Part shown: positions 9,101-18,541 of the stretch, in pieces
Position numbering within the stretch: position 1 is the stretch's first letter
Layout of the letters: the number at the start of each line of letters is the position of its first letter
Assembly: GCF_019599545.1 (NCBI RefSeq)
Contig: NZ_JAIEZV010000002.1
Coordinates: 1 to 64,000, forward strand
Reading direction: 5' to 3'
Source: Halobacillus sp. Nhm2S1
GTDB taxonomy: Bacteria > Bacillota > Bacilli > Bacillales > Halobacillaceae
DNA: 64,000 bases
Made by a program: the position numbers and the translations under genes
Notes under the pieces: model-generated
The model's input: only the letters and a program-made list of their open reading frames with translations
The model's database searches: none
What the model was told of the DNA's origin: nothing

Positions 9101-10693
9101 ATGAGTACCATAAATCAAATGTCTGAACTAAATCTTTTACTTGCCCAAGAACATGTCCACCACCAGCTATCTGTTCCACACTTAGTGGAAAAGATTTTAT
9201 ACCGTAACGAAGGTACCCTGACAGAAAAAGGGGCCATCCAGGCAACGACGGGTACTTATACTGGTAGATCTCCAAAAGATAAATTTATTGTGCAGGATGA
9301 TGTCACACAAGATAAAGTTCACTGGGGAGCTGTCAATCAGCCCATAGACGATCAAACGTTTGTAAAACTCTATCATAAAGTATTGGAATATTTAAAAGAA
9401 CGGAACGAACTGTTTGTCTTTAAAGGTTTTGCTGGGGCGGATGAAAAGCATCGTCTTCCTCTTCAAGTACTTACAGAGTTCGCATGGCACAACTTATTCG
9501 CACAACAAATGTTCATTCGACCCGATGAACAAGAAATAGAGGATCATGAAGCCGAGTTCACTGTAATATCTGCTCCAACCTTCAAAGCTGATCCGGAGGT
9601 CGATGGAACAAATTCAGAAGCATTCATCATGATCTCTTTTAAACACCGAATCGTTTTAATCGGTGGTACGGAATATGCCGGTGAAATTAAAAAGTCCATC
9701 TTCTCTGTCATGAACTACATTCTTCCTGAGAAGAACGTTCTCCCTATGCACTGCTCAGCGAACGTAGGTAAAGAGGGGGATGTGGCTTTATTCTTCGGCC
9801 TTTCCGGAACAGGGAAGACAACATTATCAGCTGATCCACAACGTCGGTTGATTGGTGATGATGAACATGCATGGTCCAATTATGGGATTTTTAATATTGA
9901 GGGCGGGTGTTACGCGAAATGTATCAATCTTTCTCAAGAAAAGGAACCCCAGATATTTGATGCCATTCACTTCGGATCTGTACTGGAAAACGTAGTGCTT
10001 GATCCACATACCCATCAGCCCGACTACAATGACACAAGTCTCACTGAAAATACAAGAGCAGCTTATCCATTAGAGCATATTGATAATACTGTACAACCGA
10101 GTATTGCCGGACATCCGAACGCTATTATCTTTTTAACGGCTGATGCCACAGGTGTCCTTCCACCTATCAGTAAGTTGACTAAAGAACAGGCCATGTACCA
10201 TTTCTTGAGTGGATACACTAGTAAACTAGCAGGAACAGAACGAGGAATAACCGAACCACAAGCTACCTTTTCAGCTTGCTTCGGCTCACCATTCCTCCCT
10301 CTCCCGCCTTCCACCTATGCAGAAATGCTCGGGGAAAAGATTGACCAATTCAATGCAGATGTTTATTTGGTCAACACAGGCTGGTCAGGTGGTTCGTACG
10401 GGGAAGGTCAACGAATTAAATTATCCTATACAAGGTCCATGATCCATGCCGCATTGGAAGGAGAGCTAAGCTCTGCTGACACTTACCAGGATCCATTTTT
10501 CGGCTTGAATATTCCTACACACTGCCCTGGTGTTCCAGACGAAGTATTATTTCCTAGGAGAACATGGGCAGATGCTGATGCATATGACCAGAGTGCAAAG
10601 TCTCTGGCAAACAAATTTCATGAGAACTTCAAGAAATTCACATATGCAAGTGAAGAAATTAAAAAAGCAGGACCGACCTACCACAGGTCATAA
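9101..10693 (+). CDS. pckA: Phosphoenolpyruvate carboxykinase (ATP)
   Basis: Gluconeogenic enzyme that converts oxaloacetate and ATP to phosphoenolpyruvate, CO2 and ADP. Of 530 residues, the kinase-1a P-loop [11 protein letters not shown] lies near residue 233, followed by the GDDEHAW metal/nucleotide region. The family GRSPKDKF signature lies near residue 57. The ATG at 9101 is preferred because AAAGGCGGG lies about 10 bases before it. An in-frame TTG at 9065 adds 12 residues without a binding site. It is divergent from metK, as in B. subtilis, and ends with a strong hairpin. Confidence 0.97.
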   Translation: MSTINQMSELNLLLAQEHVHHQLSVPHLVEKILYRNEGTLTEKGAIQATTGTYTGRSPKDKFIVQDDVTQDKVHWGAVNQPIDDQTFVKLYHKVLEYLKERNELFVFKGFAGADEKHRLPLQVLTEFAWHNLFAQQMFIRPDEQEIEDHEAEFTVISAPTFKADPEVDGTNSEAFIMISFKHRIVLIGGTEYAGEIKKSIFSVMNYILPEKNVLPMHCSANVGKEGDVALFFGLSGTGKTTLSADPQRRLIGDDEHAWSNYGIFNIEGGCYAKCINLSQEKEPQIFDAIHFGSVLENVVLDPHTHQPDYNDTSLTENTRAAYPLEHIDNTVQPSIAGHPNAIIFLTADATGVLPPISKLTKEQAMYHFLSGYTSKLAGTERGITEPQATFSACFGSPFLPLPPSTYAEMLGEKIDQFNADVYLVNTGWSGGSYGEGQRIKLSYTRSMIHAALEGELSSADTYQDPFFGLNIPTHCPGVPDEVLFPRRTWADADAYDQSAKSLANKFHENFKKFTYASEEIKKAGPTYHRS

Positions 10694-10722
10694 TCATTGT
10701 TTCCTCATCTCCTCATATAAAA

Positions 10723-10757
10723 AGAAGGCCCCGCCGGAAATTCCAGCGGGGCCTTCT
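10723..10757 (+). terminator. pckA terminator
   Basis: AGAAGGCCCCGC/GCGGGGCCTTCT hairpin 30 bases past the pckA stop. Confidence 0.88.
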
Positions 10758-10791
10758 CTATGCCCTCCCCCTCAAAAGGTCCTAAATGTGT

Positions 10792-10880
10792 GGGAGACTT
10801 TTGAGAAAACCGGGGATCGTTTCCCATATTGACCGTCAGGGCTGGCTCATAAAAGGAAGCATTCCCCGTAGCCACCCCTT
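10792..10880 (+). repeat. Internally deleted relic of the dispersed element (relic F)
   Basis: A left-arm part resembling GGGGTTCGTT and GTCAGGGCTGGCT joins directly to the right-arm ATTCCCCGTAGCC block. The whole centre of the element is missing. Confidence 0.5.
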
Positions 10881-10893
10881 AGATCAAAGAAAA

Positions 10894-10925
10894 AAGTAGA
10901 AAAGCTCAACTGAACTTTTCTACTT
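10894..10925 (-). terminator. ytkD terminator
   Basis: AAGTAGAAAAG/CTTTTCTACTT hairpin. It contains the last codons and stop of ytkD, with a T-run on the minus strand. Confidence 0.8.
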
Positions 10926-11373
10926 TTTTCAAGCACTCTGGCAGCACTTCATCTTTCATCATGAAACTGAAACGATCATTCGATTTTAAATTACGCGGGA
11001 GGTGACGGAACAATACTGGTCCGTGCGTCTCAAAATAATGATCCTGATCATCAATCGAGTCAATTATCGCAAAATACACGTTCTTAATGACCGTCCCCCC
11101 TTTACCTTCTACATGGTACTGACCGATGTAGAATAGGTGAGAAATATCGGCCCCTGTCTCTTCTTTGACTTCCCGGACAGCGGCGTCTTCCGCTGATTCT
11201 CCCTCTTCCACTTTTCCACCTGGAAATTCCAGTCCACGATCTTTATGTTTGGTGAGCAGCCATTGATCCTTGTATCGGCATATCACCCACACGTGTTTCG
11301 GTGTCTCGGAAAAAGGATGATCCTCAAAAGATAACCGGACAGGGTTGTGGTAATAATCATAAAATGTTTTCAT
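10906..11373 (-). CDS. ytkD: Nudix hydrolase, YtkD-like nucleoside triphosphatase
   Basis: Nudix pyrophosphohydrolase of 155 residues. B. subtilis YtkD hydrolyses 8-oxo-dGTP and other nucleoside triphosphates, protecting against oxidised nucleotides. The Nudix box Gx5Ex7REVxEETG is complete at residues 52-74. Its position next to pckA is shared with B. subtilis, supporting the assignment. It is single-gene, convergent with pckA, and ends in a hairpin that overlaps the stop codon. The substrate is inferred from the family. Confidence 0.9.
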   Translation of the reverse strand: MKTFYDYYHNPVRLSFEDHPFSETPKHVWVICRYKDQWLLTKHKDRGLEFPGGKVEEGESAEDAAVREVKEETGADISHLFYIGQYHVEGKGGTVIKNVYFAIIDSIDDQDHYFETHGPVLFRHLPRNLKSNDRFSFMMKDEVLPECLKKVEKFS

Positions 11374-11575
11374 GTCTGCTCAACTGCCTTTAATCCTTGA
11401 TATATACGTTCTGTCTTTCACCTGTATAAATCGTACCACAAGCCGCGCTAAATACAAACCGGTCAGCAGACAAACTTCACTCTTTCCTGAATAAATTGTA
11501 AAAATATACAGAAACATGAAACGCTCGATTCTTGATTCGTACAAGAAAAGAAAGCAAAAAGAGAGGAGAACAATA

Positions 11576-12046
11576 ATGGCTAGAACCTATGTATCAATGG
11601 GTACTCGGCTTCTAATTCTTTTGCTAAGTGCTTGTGGCAGCGCAGAATGCAGTAAAATCGAAAAAAATTATGTCGTAAGCCTCTAAAGTTAATAAAGATT
11701 CACACAGCTATGCTGTTAGAACCAATCAGAAGCTGTGAATGTACAAAACATCATGGAAGATTCGCTCAAAGAAATGCTCCCTTCAGGGCAATCACCTGAG
11801 AAATTATTAGAAGGATTGACCATAAATGACCTTGAATACACGATGAAAATTGATCAAGACACGTACTACCCTGAAACGTTCCATATGGATACGAACCTTA
11901 AAATTGTAGAAAATGGAAAGCGGATCGAATGGAAGCCATCCATATACAGTAAATTCAGTCGTTTTAATGAAATTGAAGAGATTGTTATACCTAAGGAACT
12001 CCTTAATCAAGCTGAGGAAATGGAAGATATGTCTGGAATATTTTAA
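11576..12046 (+). pseudogene. Decayed lipoprotein gene (DUF6612-like)
   Basis: A 36-codon frame at 11576-11686 begins after a GAGAGGAG site and encodes a lipoprotein signal peptide with lipobox LSAC (residues 17-20). It then stops. The same frame reopens at 11735 after three more in-frame stop codons and runs to 12046. This second part encodes a soluble C-terminal domain with LEYTMKIDQDTYYPETFHMD and IEEIVIPKELL segments, resembling the end of LppX/LolA-like DUF6612 lipoproteins. About 150 residues of the central domain are missing. The simplest reading is an internal deletion followed by decay. The signal peptide fragment might still be translated. Confidence 0.6.
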
Positions 12047-12056
12047 AGTATCATAA

Positions 12057-12086
12057 TTGAACCGCTTCTTCCAAGAAGCGGTTCAA
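12057..12086. terminator. Terminator between the lipoprotein remnant and the gene at 12087
   Basis: TTGAACCGCTTCTT/AAGAAGCGGTTCAA perfect 14-base-pair hairpin. T-runs are poor on both strands. Confidence 0.7.
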
Positions 12087-12398
12087 TCAATCATTCAGTA
12101 CACCCATATCCACGATATGATGTCTAGTCGTTTCATCTCCAAGATCATAAATCTTTTGAAACGCTTTTTTCATATCAAGATCTACTTCATCGTTCGCATG
12201 ATCATTATGATAGGGATTAAATGGAACGTGAGATCTCCAGAAAGACTCAGCGTCCGCATTATAAATCTCATCAAACACTTCCCTTAGCGCTTTTACTTCT
12301 TCTTCCGTGGCGTAAATTGTAAAATCATCATTGTTTGCATCGTGATTCAAAGATATTTCCCTTGTTCCCATATTGATATAATACTTATCCTTATCCAT
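12087..12398 (-). CDS. Conserved hypothetical protein downstream of menC
   Basis: Acidic soluble protein of 103 residues that I do not recognise by function. It has a central EEEVKALREVFDEIY helix (about 32-46), a W/H-rich FWRSHVPFNPYHND segment (53-66) and a C-terminal TRHHIVDMG motif. Similar short proteins occur in many Bacillaceae. A GAGGAGGGTG site precedes the ATG. It follows menC by 46 bases on the same strand and may be the last gene of the men transcript. No signal peptide or membrane segment is seen. Confidence 0.75.
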   Translation of the reverse strand: MDKDKYYINMGTREISLNHDANNDDFTIYATEEEVKALREVFDEIYNADAESFWRSHVPFNPYHNDHANDEVDLDMKKAFQKIYDLGDETTRHHIVDMGVLND

Positions 12399-12444
12399 TA
12401 TTCACCCTCCTCTTCCCTAGTGTGAACCATCAAAGGGAAACCTA

Positions 12445-13557
12445 TTACAGAGGAGAGGATTCATAAAACGTCTGATGAGTAAGAGTTACCTCATTCAGGT
12501 ACTCTTCATCTACATGTATTCCTATTCCTGGTTTCTTTGGAACCTCGATGGATCCTCGGTTCATTACAATCTCAGGGTGTACGAGGTCTTTATGAAAATA
12601 CCTGGTAGATCCGGACAAATCGCCTGGAATCGTAAAGTTGGGCAGGGAAGCCAGGGCAAGGTTATGTGCTTTGGAAATACCTGATTCCACCATCCCGCCG
12701 CACCATACAGGAACTCCACGCGATTGACAGAAGTCGTGGATTTTCATCGCTGCTGTTAACCCGCCGACACGACTGATTTTTATGTTGATAATCCGGCAGC
12801 TTCCCAGTTCTACCGCTTGGACGGCATCTTGAAAGGACATAATGGATTCATCCAAACAAATAGGGGTCTTCATTTCCTTTTGGAGCCTTTGATGCCAATA
12901 AAAGTCCCCTGCAGCAAAAGGCTGCTCTATCATTGTCAAACCATGATCATCTAAAGAACATAAATGGCTCATATCCTCTGGATGGTATTGGCCATTCGCA
13001 TCAATCATAATGGGTAGGTCCGGATCGATTTCTTGAATGGTTGTTATCGCTTCCCTTTCTCTCCCTTTAACCACTTTCAATTTATATCGTTGAAAACCTT
13101 CTGCCTTCAACCTGTCCACGTCATTTTCTAATGAATCCCCTAAGCTGATCACTGCCCCTGCACCGACAGATAAGCGGGTTCCTCCAATGAGATCTGCTAG
13201 ACTTTGTCCGGTTTGTTTTCCATATAAGTCCCACAGAGAGCCTTCCAGCCCCGCTTTTGCCATTGGATGACCTTGCACTCCTTTACTTTGTTCTGCACAA
13301 TCAGATGGGTGCTCTGCCCCATTTTTAAGGAGAGAAGGAATTAAAAAGTCCTCAAGAATATGCCAAGCTGTATCTAACGTTTCATAGGTGTAAAAAGGAT
13401 CAGGAAATGCTGTCACTTCCCCGTACCCTATGCGTCCTGCATCATCTCTTACCTCTATAATGATCAGCGGACGTTCCTTCAATTCCGCCTGGTGAGTAAC
13501 GAATGGGGCTTTTAGCGGGAGAGAAACTTTTCTTAAACAAACCGATTGTATCCTCAT
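12445..13557 (-). CDS. menC: o-Succinylbenzoate synthase
   Basis: Enolase-superfamily dehydratase that converts SHCHC to o-succinylbenzoate in menaquinone synthesis. Of 370 residues, the acid-base lysines K159/K161 (KLK) and K260 (NIKIS) and the Mg ligands D186, E211 and D236 are all present. The length is typical of Bacillus MenC. Its ATG overlaps the menE stop as ATGA (13554-13557), indicating translational coupling. It is the last recognised enzyme gene of the menFDHBEC series. Some relatives also racemise N-acyl amino acids; the operon context favours the MenC role. Confidence 0.93.
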   Translation of the reverse strand: MRIQSVCLRKVSLPLKAPFVTHQAELKERPLIIIEVRDDAGRIGYGEVTAFPDPFYTYETLDTAWHILEDFLIPSLLKNGAEHPSDCAEQSKGVQGHPMAKAGLEGSLWDLYGKQTGQSLADLIGGTRLSVGAGAVISLGDSLENDVDRLKAEGFQRYKLKVVKGREREAITTIQEIDPDLPIMIDANGQYHPEDMSHLCSLDDHGLTMIEQPFAAGDFYWHQRLQKEMKTPICLDESIMSFQDAVQAVELGSCRIINIKISRVGGLTAAMKIHDFCQSRGVPVWCGGMVESGISKAHNLALASLPNFTIPGDLSGSTRYFHKDLVHPEIVMNRGSIEVPKKPGIGIHVDEEYLNEVTLTHQTFYESSPL

Positions 13558-15017
13558 TCCCCTCCTCCCTGCATAGGTAAGGAGGACAAACGTCTCCGTA
13601 GTAGTTTGTTCGAGGCATTTCTTGGAAGTTCATCGATCCAATGAACCTCTTTCGGACACTTATATTTCGCCAACCGCTTGCTGCACCAGTCCATCACTTC
13701 TTTTTCCGTGAGGCTGGCTCCATTTTCAACTACAATGTATGCCACAGGCACTTCTCCCCAGCGTTCATCAGGACGTCCAGTCACACCTGCTTCCCGTACC
13801 CCCGGCAAAGAGGAAAGCACGCTCTCCACCTCTGCAGGGTAAATATTTTCCCCACCTGAGATGATCACGTCTTTCACTCGGTCCACGACATACAAAAATC
13901 CATCTGCATCTTCAAATCCTAGATCTCCTGTCCGCAAGTACTCGCCTTCTCTTTTTGGACGGTTATAATACCCTTTCGAGACCATCGGACCCCGAACGAT
14001 GATTTCACCAACTTCTCCTCTTCCTGTGGCGTCTATATACAAATGCGCTGGGCTTAGGGCTTTACCTGCTGAACCTAGTTTGGAGAAAGCGTATTCCGGA
14101 CTGAGGGTGGCGATTTGAGAGGAAGTCTCTGTCATCCCATAGGTTTGGAAGACTGGTATCCCTTTTGCAGATGTCTTTTTTAGTATAACCTCAGGAACAG
14201 GACCGCCCCCCAGCAGCATGCAGCGGAAGGCGTCTGGATACGTGCCTTCTCCAAGCATCTCAAGTAAGCGCTGGAGCATAACGGTCACGACAGATACATG
14301 AGTAATGGCTTTATCCATAATGGCTTCATGAACTCCTCTGGCATCGAACTTTTCAAAAAGCATGAGCGGCATGCCGTAAACAACACTCTTCATCAAAATG
14401 GAAAAGCCTCCGACATGAAACAAAGGTAAACAATTCAGCCACTTGTCCTTCGCTTGGACACCTAAGTTTAGTGCTGATGCGACGGCACTGTGCCAATGGT
14501 TTCCATACGTATGCATGACGGCTTTCGGATTGCCGGTCGTCCCTGAGGTGTACATCATCGTATAAACGTCATCGAGATCGAGGTCCGTTTGAAGTTCATG
14601 TAGACTTCCCTCTCTCTCCGTAAAATGTTCAAGTCGATGCACATCAAGATTCAATTCTATTACAGAATCTGCAGCTACTTGCACGTGGCGTCCATCAGCA
14701 TACACATGTGAAACGTTGGCATCTTCAAGTTGATACGCAATTTCCGGTGGAGTCAGCCTCGTGTTCAAAAGAACAGCTACCGCACCGACGTAACTTACTG
14801 CATGAATGAAAACTGCGTACATCGTACTGTTGCTCGCTAACAACGCCACATGCTCGTCCCGTTTCACCCCATTTTCTATAAGAGCAGAAGCCACCTTCCG
14901 GCTTTTGTCCCTTAGTTCAGAAAAACTGATCCTTTCACCATCTGGTGTTTCAATCGCCGTACGTTGCGGATGTAATGCCGCCTGTTTATCTAACCAATGC
15001 GGAATGCGTTCGCCCAT
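13554..15017 (-). CDS. menE: o-Succinylbenzoate-CoA ligase
   Basis: ANL-superfamily adenylate-forming enzyme that activates o-succinylbenzoate to its CoA thioester in menaquinone synthesis. Of 487 residues, the AMP-binding signature YTSGTTGNPK is near residue 157, the QTYGMTE motif near 292 and the hinge/YRTGD-type LRTGD motif near 367. The C-terminal lysine lies in NASNKLLRR. It follows menB after 108 bases that contain a terminator-like hairpin, and it overlaps menC by four bases. An AAAGGAAGGG ribosome binding site precedes the ATG. Confidence 0.95.
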   Translation of the reverse strand: MGERIPHWLDKQAALHPQRTAIETPDGERISFSELRDKSRKVASALIENGVKRDEHVALLASNSTMYAVFIHAVSYVGAVAVLLNTRLTPPEIAYQLEDANVSHVYADGRHVQVAADSVIELNLDVHRLEHFTEREGSLHELQTDLDLDDVYTMMYTSGTTGNPKAVMHTYGNHWHSAVASALNLGVQAKDKWLNCLPLFHVGGFSILMKSVVYGMPLMLFEKFDARGVHEAIMDKAITHVSVVTVMLQRLLEMLGEGTYPDAFRCMLLGGGPVPEVILKKTSAKGIPVFQTYGMTETSSQIATLSPEYAFSKLGSAGKALSPAHLYIDATGRGEVGEIIVRGPMVSKGYYNRPKREGEYLRTGDLGFEDADGFLYVVDRVKDVIISGGENIYPAEVESVLSSLPGVREAGVTGRPDERWGEVPVAYIVVENGASLTEKEVMDWCSKRLAKYKCPKEVHWIDELPRNASNKLLRRRLSSLPMQGGGE

Positions 15018-15066
15018 TTCAACCCTTCCTTTACCTAGTTCTGTTAATTTGACGCTTGAATCATAA

Positions 15067-15097
15067 AAGGGGCTATCCTTTCTACAGGATGCCCCTT
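15067..15097 (-). terminator. Intra-operon hairpin between menB and menE
   Basis: Minus-strand stem AAGGGGCATCC/GGATAGCCCCTT followed by TTTTAT. Its position inside the men series suggests partial termination (attenuation) or RNA processing rather than a full stop. Confidence 0.6.
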
Positions 15098-15125
15098 CAC
15101 AAGTGGTTTCATATATAGAGACGGA

Positions 15126-15944
15126 TCAAGGGAAACGAGGGAACTGATCGAAGTCAGGCTTTCTTTTCTCCTTGAAGGCATCTCGTCCTTCTTTTGCTTC
15201 CTCTGTTGTGTAATACAACAATGTGGCGTCTCCACCCATTTGTTGAAGACCAGCTAGTCCGTCTGTATCGGCATTGAAAGAAGCCTTCAGGAAACGCAAA
15301 GCAGTCGGTGACTTCTCAAGCATTTCACGACCCCATTGTACGGTTTCAGCTTCAAGATCTTCCAATGGTACAACTGTATTCACCAGACCCATTTCCTCTG
15401 CTTCTCTCGCGGAGTACTGACGGCACAGATACCAAATTTCACGTGCTTTCTTATGACCTACGATACGAGCAAGCAACCCTGCACCGTAACCGGCATCGAA
15501 GCTACCCACTTTTGGTCCTGTTTGGCCGAAGATGGCATTATCAGCAGCAATCGTTAAATCGCAAACGATATGTAATACATGTCCACCACCGATTGCGTAT
15601 CCGGAAACCATAGCTACAACTGGCTTTGGAATCACACGGATCAAACGTTGCAAATCAAGTACATTCAAACGAGGGATATGGTCATCACCTACATAACCAC
15701 CGTGGCCGCGTACTTTCTGATCTCCACCAGCACAGAATGCATCGTCGCCGGCTCCTGCAAGAACAATAACCCCGATCCTGGAGTCATCACGAGCATAAGC
15801 AAAAGCATCAATTAACTCATGTACCGTCTGCGGACGGAAGGCATTACGAACTTCCGGGCGGTTAATCGTAATTTTAGCGATCCCTTCAAATCTCTCATAC
15901 ATAATATCTTCATATTCGCGTTCACTAACCCAATCAAAAGACAT
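15126..15944 (-). CDS. menB: 1,4-Dihydroxy-2-naphthoyl-CoA synthase
   Basis: Crotonase-family enzyme that performs the intramolecular Claisen condensation of o-succinylbenzoyl-CoA to DHNA-CoA. The 272-residue length is the usual one. The oxyanion-hole segments are [11 protein letters not shown] (near residue 70) and [11 protein letters not shown] (near 115), with the MenB-typical [16 protein letters not shown] region near 145. An AGGAGG site precedes the ATG. It lies 66 bases downstream of menH and upstream of the hairpin at 15067-15097. Confidence 0.97.
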   Translation of the reverse strand: MSFDWVSEREYEDIMYERFEGIAKITINRPEVRNAFRPQTVHELIDAFAYARDDSRIGVIVLAGAGDDAFCAGGDQKVRGHGGYVGDDHIPRLNVLDLQRLIRVIPKPVVAMVSGYAIGGGHVLHIVCDLTIAADNAIFGQTGPKVGSFDAGYGAGLLARIVGHKKAREIWYLCRQYSAREAEEMGLVNTVVPLEDLEAETVQWGREMLEKSPTALRFLKASFNADTDGLAGLQQMGGDATLLYYTTEEAKEGRDAFKEKRKPDFDQFPRFP

Positions 15945-16010
15945 AGTATTTCCTCCTTTTTCTACAATCAGTTTCTATTTTCCTCATGAAAAAACGCTTT
16001 CCTACACTAT

Positions 16011-16808
16011 TCATTTTATCATGAAGCCATCTACAATTTTAGCAAAAATCCCAGGATTCTCAAGGTGGACGGTGTGACCAGCTCCTTTTACCTCTCGATG
16101 GGCAGCCCGAGAGAAACGTTCAGCCATATCCATATTGATTTTTTGAAACTTCTCGTCTTCCTCTCCTGTCACTAATAAGACGGGGCATTTGAGAGAAGGT
16201 AACTGATCCCACCAGGACGGCTGGTGACCTGTACCCATACCGAGAAGCGATTCAGACAGACCTTCAGCCGTCTGACTGAGGCGTTCTTCTCTTAAAGCTT
16301 TTGCCACATCATCAGGAAGGGATTGCTGTGTCTCAAAAAGAGGGAGGCTTTCCCAAAAGTTTACAAAAGATTCGATTCCTTCTTCCATCAGTTTTTCCGA
16401 CAACCCTTTATCTTTCGCTTGGCGTGACAGCTGTTCTTCGGTTGTAGGTAAACCTGGAGAGGCACTTTCAAGTATTAATCGATTTACGTATTCTGGGTAA
16501 AGCATAGCAAACGATAGAGCTGTTCTCCCCCCCAGGGAATATCCAAGCAGGGAAACCTTTTCTAACCCCAGCTGATCCAGCAGAGCTTTAAGATCCCGAC
16601 AAAAGCGTTCCATCGTTACCACACCAATCGCTCCTGTCTTTCCGTGACCTGGCAAATCTACTTTTAAAAAGCGATAGGAATTTTCAAAACGGGAAGTGAT
16701 GGAGTCAAAAGTTGAAGTGCGGCCCGTGAACCCGTGGAGCAGGACGAGGACTTCGCCTTCTCCTTCATCCTCGAGCCAATATTCTCTTCCGTTTACCTTC
16801 ATTCTCAT
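16011..16808 (-). CDS. menH: SHCHC synthase, alpha/beta hydrolase
   Basis: 2-Succinyl-6-hydroxy-2,4-cyclohexadiene-1-carboxylate synthase, which eliminates pyruvate from SEPHCHC. From the chosen start it has 265 residues. The nucleophile is Ser91 in GYSLGG, with HGFTG at 25-29, the acid in VTGEEDEK and His in GAGHTVH near the C terminus. The start at 16808 gives an ATGA overlap with the menD stop. An in-frame start 45 bases upstream lies inside menD and has no better site. The B. subtilis counterpart is ytxM. Confidence 0.92.
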   Translation of the reverse strand: MRMKVNGREYWLEDEGEGEVLVLLHGFTGRTSTFDSITSRFENSYRFLKVDLPGHGKTGAIGVVTMERFCRDLKALLDQLGLEKVSLLGYSLGGRTALSFAMLYPEYVNRLILESASPGLPTTEEQLSRQAKDKGLSEKLMEEGIESFVNFWESLPLFETQQSLPDDVAKALREERLSQTAEGLSESLLGMGTGHQPSWWDQLPSLKCPVLLVTGEEDEKFQKINMDMAERFSRAAHREVKGAGHTVHLENPGIFAKIVDGFMIK

Positions 16809-18541
16809 AGACCTTCGCTCCAGTCCAAAACCACTTTTTCTACATTGGACCAACGCTCCCTGTGAAAGGCTACGTGATCTTCACGATTCGTCACCACTTC
16901 AATGACATTCAACCCCGGGCTTGCATAACTTTCTGACAGGGCTCGTTTATAAGACTCCCAATTTTTCACCCGTCTGTGTGTGCCTCCATACATTCCGATG
17001 ACAGGACCAAGGTCCAGACCTAAAGGTGTGCCAAAGAGCTCTTCAAAGTGATCGGGATGCTTGGATTGAGGCAGGTAGGAAAATATCCCTCCCCCATCAT
17101 TGTTAATCACAACGATGGTCAGTGGAATCTTTTTATTCTTTGCCATCCATAGTCCATTCAAGTCATGAAAGAAAGAAATATCACCTAACAAAAGCGTTGT
17201 AGGTTTGCCAGTAGCGGCTGTTCCAATTGCTGTACTGACCACACCATCAATTCCATTTGCTCCTCTGTTTGCCATCAGCTGAATATTTTTTGGTGAAGCC
17301 ATGAAGAAGCTATCGACATCCCTGATCGGCATACTGTTACCTACAAAGAAGTTAGAATCATCCGGCATTGTTTCAGCTAAATAAACGACCGCGTGTCCTT
17401 CATTGAGCGAATGCTCAGGTTCCAACAGCATTTCATTCTTCGCTAAAACATTCATCTGCTGCCACATGGAAAGCCATGACGTCTCTACATTCCCATCAGG
17501 CATAAAACTGGACAAGTTTTCACACAATTGGACAGGTTCACTCCAGATGAAAGTAGCCCCGATACCCGCAGGCTCCCGAAACTCATGCTGATCATCCACA
17601 ACATAATGATCAATCTGGTCTTTATACTCCTTGACCCATTTCAAGTACGCTTTGGAAACAGGCATCGCTCCAAAACGGACGATGTAATCGGGCACGACTT
17701 GACCTTTAACAGTTTGAGATTTAAGCAGAGCATCATAATTCTCAATGATATTCCTCTTATCGTGACTCCCTGTACGAAGTTGTGATAAAGGGTCAGCAAA
17801 TACAGGGACCCCGAGACGGGAGCCGAGATTTGTCACCGCCTCAGCTAAAAGAGGCTCCGTTTGTGGTCCTACGACCAGTAACCCCTTCTCTCCTTGAGCC
17901 AGACGTTCAAATAATTGCTTGACCTGATCGTCAGGCATCACTAAACGCCCTTTCTGAGCTCTTGAAATTGGCTGGACACCTCCACGCCATGCCTCTTCCA
18001 AATCGAAGTCTGGAATTAATGGTTCGCGGAAGGGAATATTCAGATGCACTGGACCTTGCCCGGAAATCGCTTCTTCCACCGCTCTTGCCGCCTGTTGCCT
18101 TGCATAATAGAAGTTATTTTCTTCCGGCAACGCTAGGTCTTGATACCATTTCACATAGCTGCCATACATCTGTATTTGATTAATGGCTTGAGGTGCACCG
18201 ACTTCTCTCAACTCATGCGGCCTGTCCGCAGTTAAGACAACCAGCGGTACCCGACTATAGAAAGCCTCGACAATTGCCGGATAATAGTTGGCAGCTGCCG
18301 TTCCGGATGTACAAACAAGCGCTACTGGCTTTTGTTCCTGCTTCGCGATCCCCAAAGCAAAAAAAGCAGCTGAGCGTTCATCAAGGTGAACCCAATGGTT
18401 CACCTCTGAATGCTCAGCAAAAGTCATAGCTAATGGAGTAGACCTTGAACCTGGTGATATGACGACATGCTCGACACCAGAGAATACGAGTTGGTCTACA
18501 AAATGAGTCACATATTTTGATATAGCTTCTACATGTCCCAT
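16805..18541 (-). CDS. menD: SEPHCHC synthase (2-oxoglutarate decarboxylase), ThDP-dependent
   Basis: Thiamine-diphosphate enzyme that adds the succinyl semialdehyde carbanion from 2-oxoglutarate to isochorismate, the first committed step of menaquinone synthesis. Of 578 residues, the N-terminal VVISPGSRSTPLA segment (near 28) and the C-terminal ThDP/Mg motif LLGDISFFHDLNG with INNDGGGIF (about 430-465) identify the family. It overlaps the menF stop by 13 bases and menH by four, so translation of the three genes is likely coupled. Confidence 0.97.
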   Translation of the reverse strand: MGHVEAISKYVTHFVDQLVFSGVEHVVISPGSRSTPLAMTFAEHSEVNHWVHLDERSAAFFALGIAKQEQKPVALVCTSGTAAANYYPAIVEAFYSRVPLVVLTADRPHELREVGAPQAINQIQMYGSYVKWYQDLALPEENNFYYARQQAARAVEEAISGQGPVHLNIPFREPLIPDFDLEEAWRGGVQPISRAQKGRLVMPDDQVKQLFERLAQGEKGLLVVGPQTEPLLAEAVTNLGSRLGVPVFADPLSQLRTGSHDKRNIIENYDALLKSQTVKGQVVPDYIVRFGAMPVSKAYLKWVKEYKDQIDHYVVDDQHEFREPAGIGATFIWSEPVQLCENLSSFMPDGNVETSWLSMWQQMNVLAKNEMLLEPEHSLNEGHAVVYLAETMPDDSNFFVGNSMPIRDVDSFFMASPKNIQLMANRGANGIDGVVSTAIGTAATGKPTTLLLGDISFFHDLNGLWMAKNKKIPLTIVVINNDGGGIFSYLPQSKHPDHFEELFGTPLGLDLGPVIGMYGGTHRRVKNWESYKRALSESYASPGLNVIEVVTNREDHVAFHRERWSNVEKVVLDWSEGL

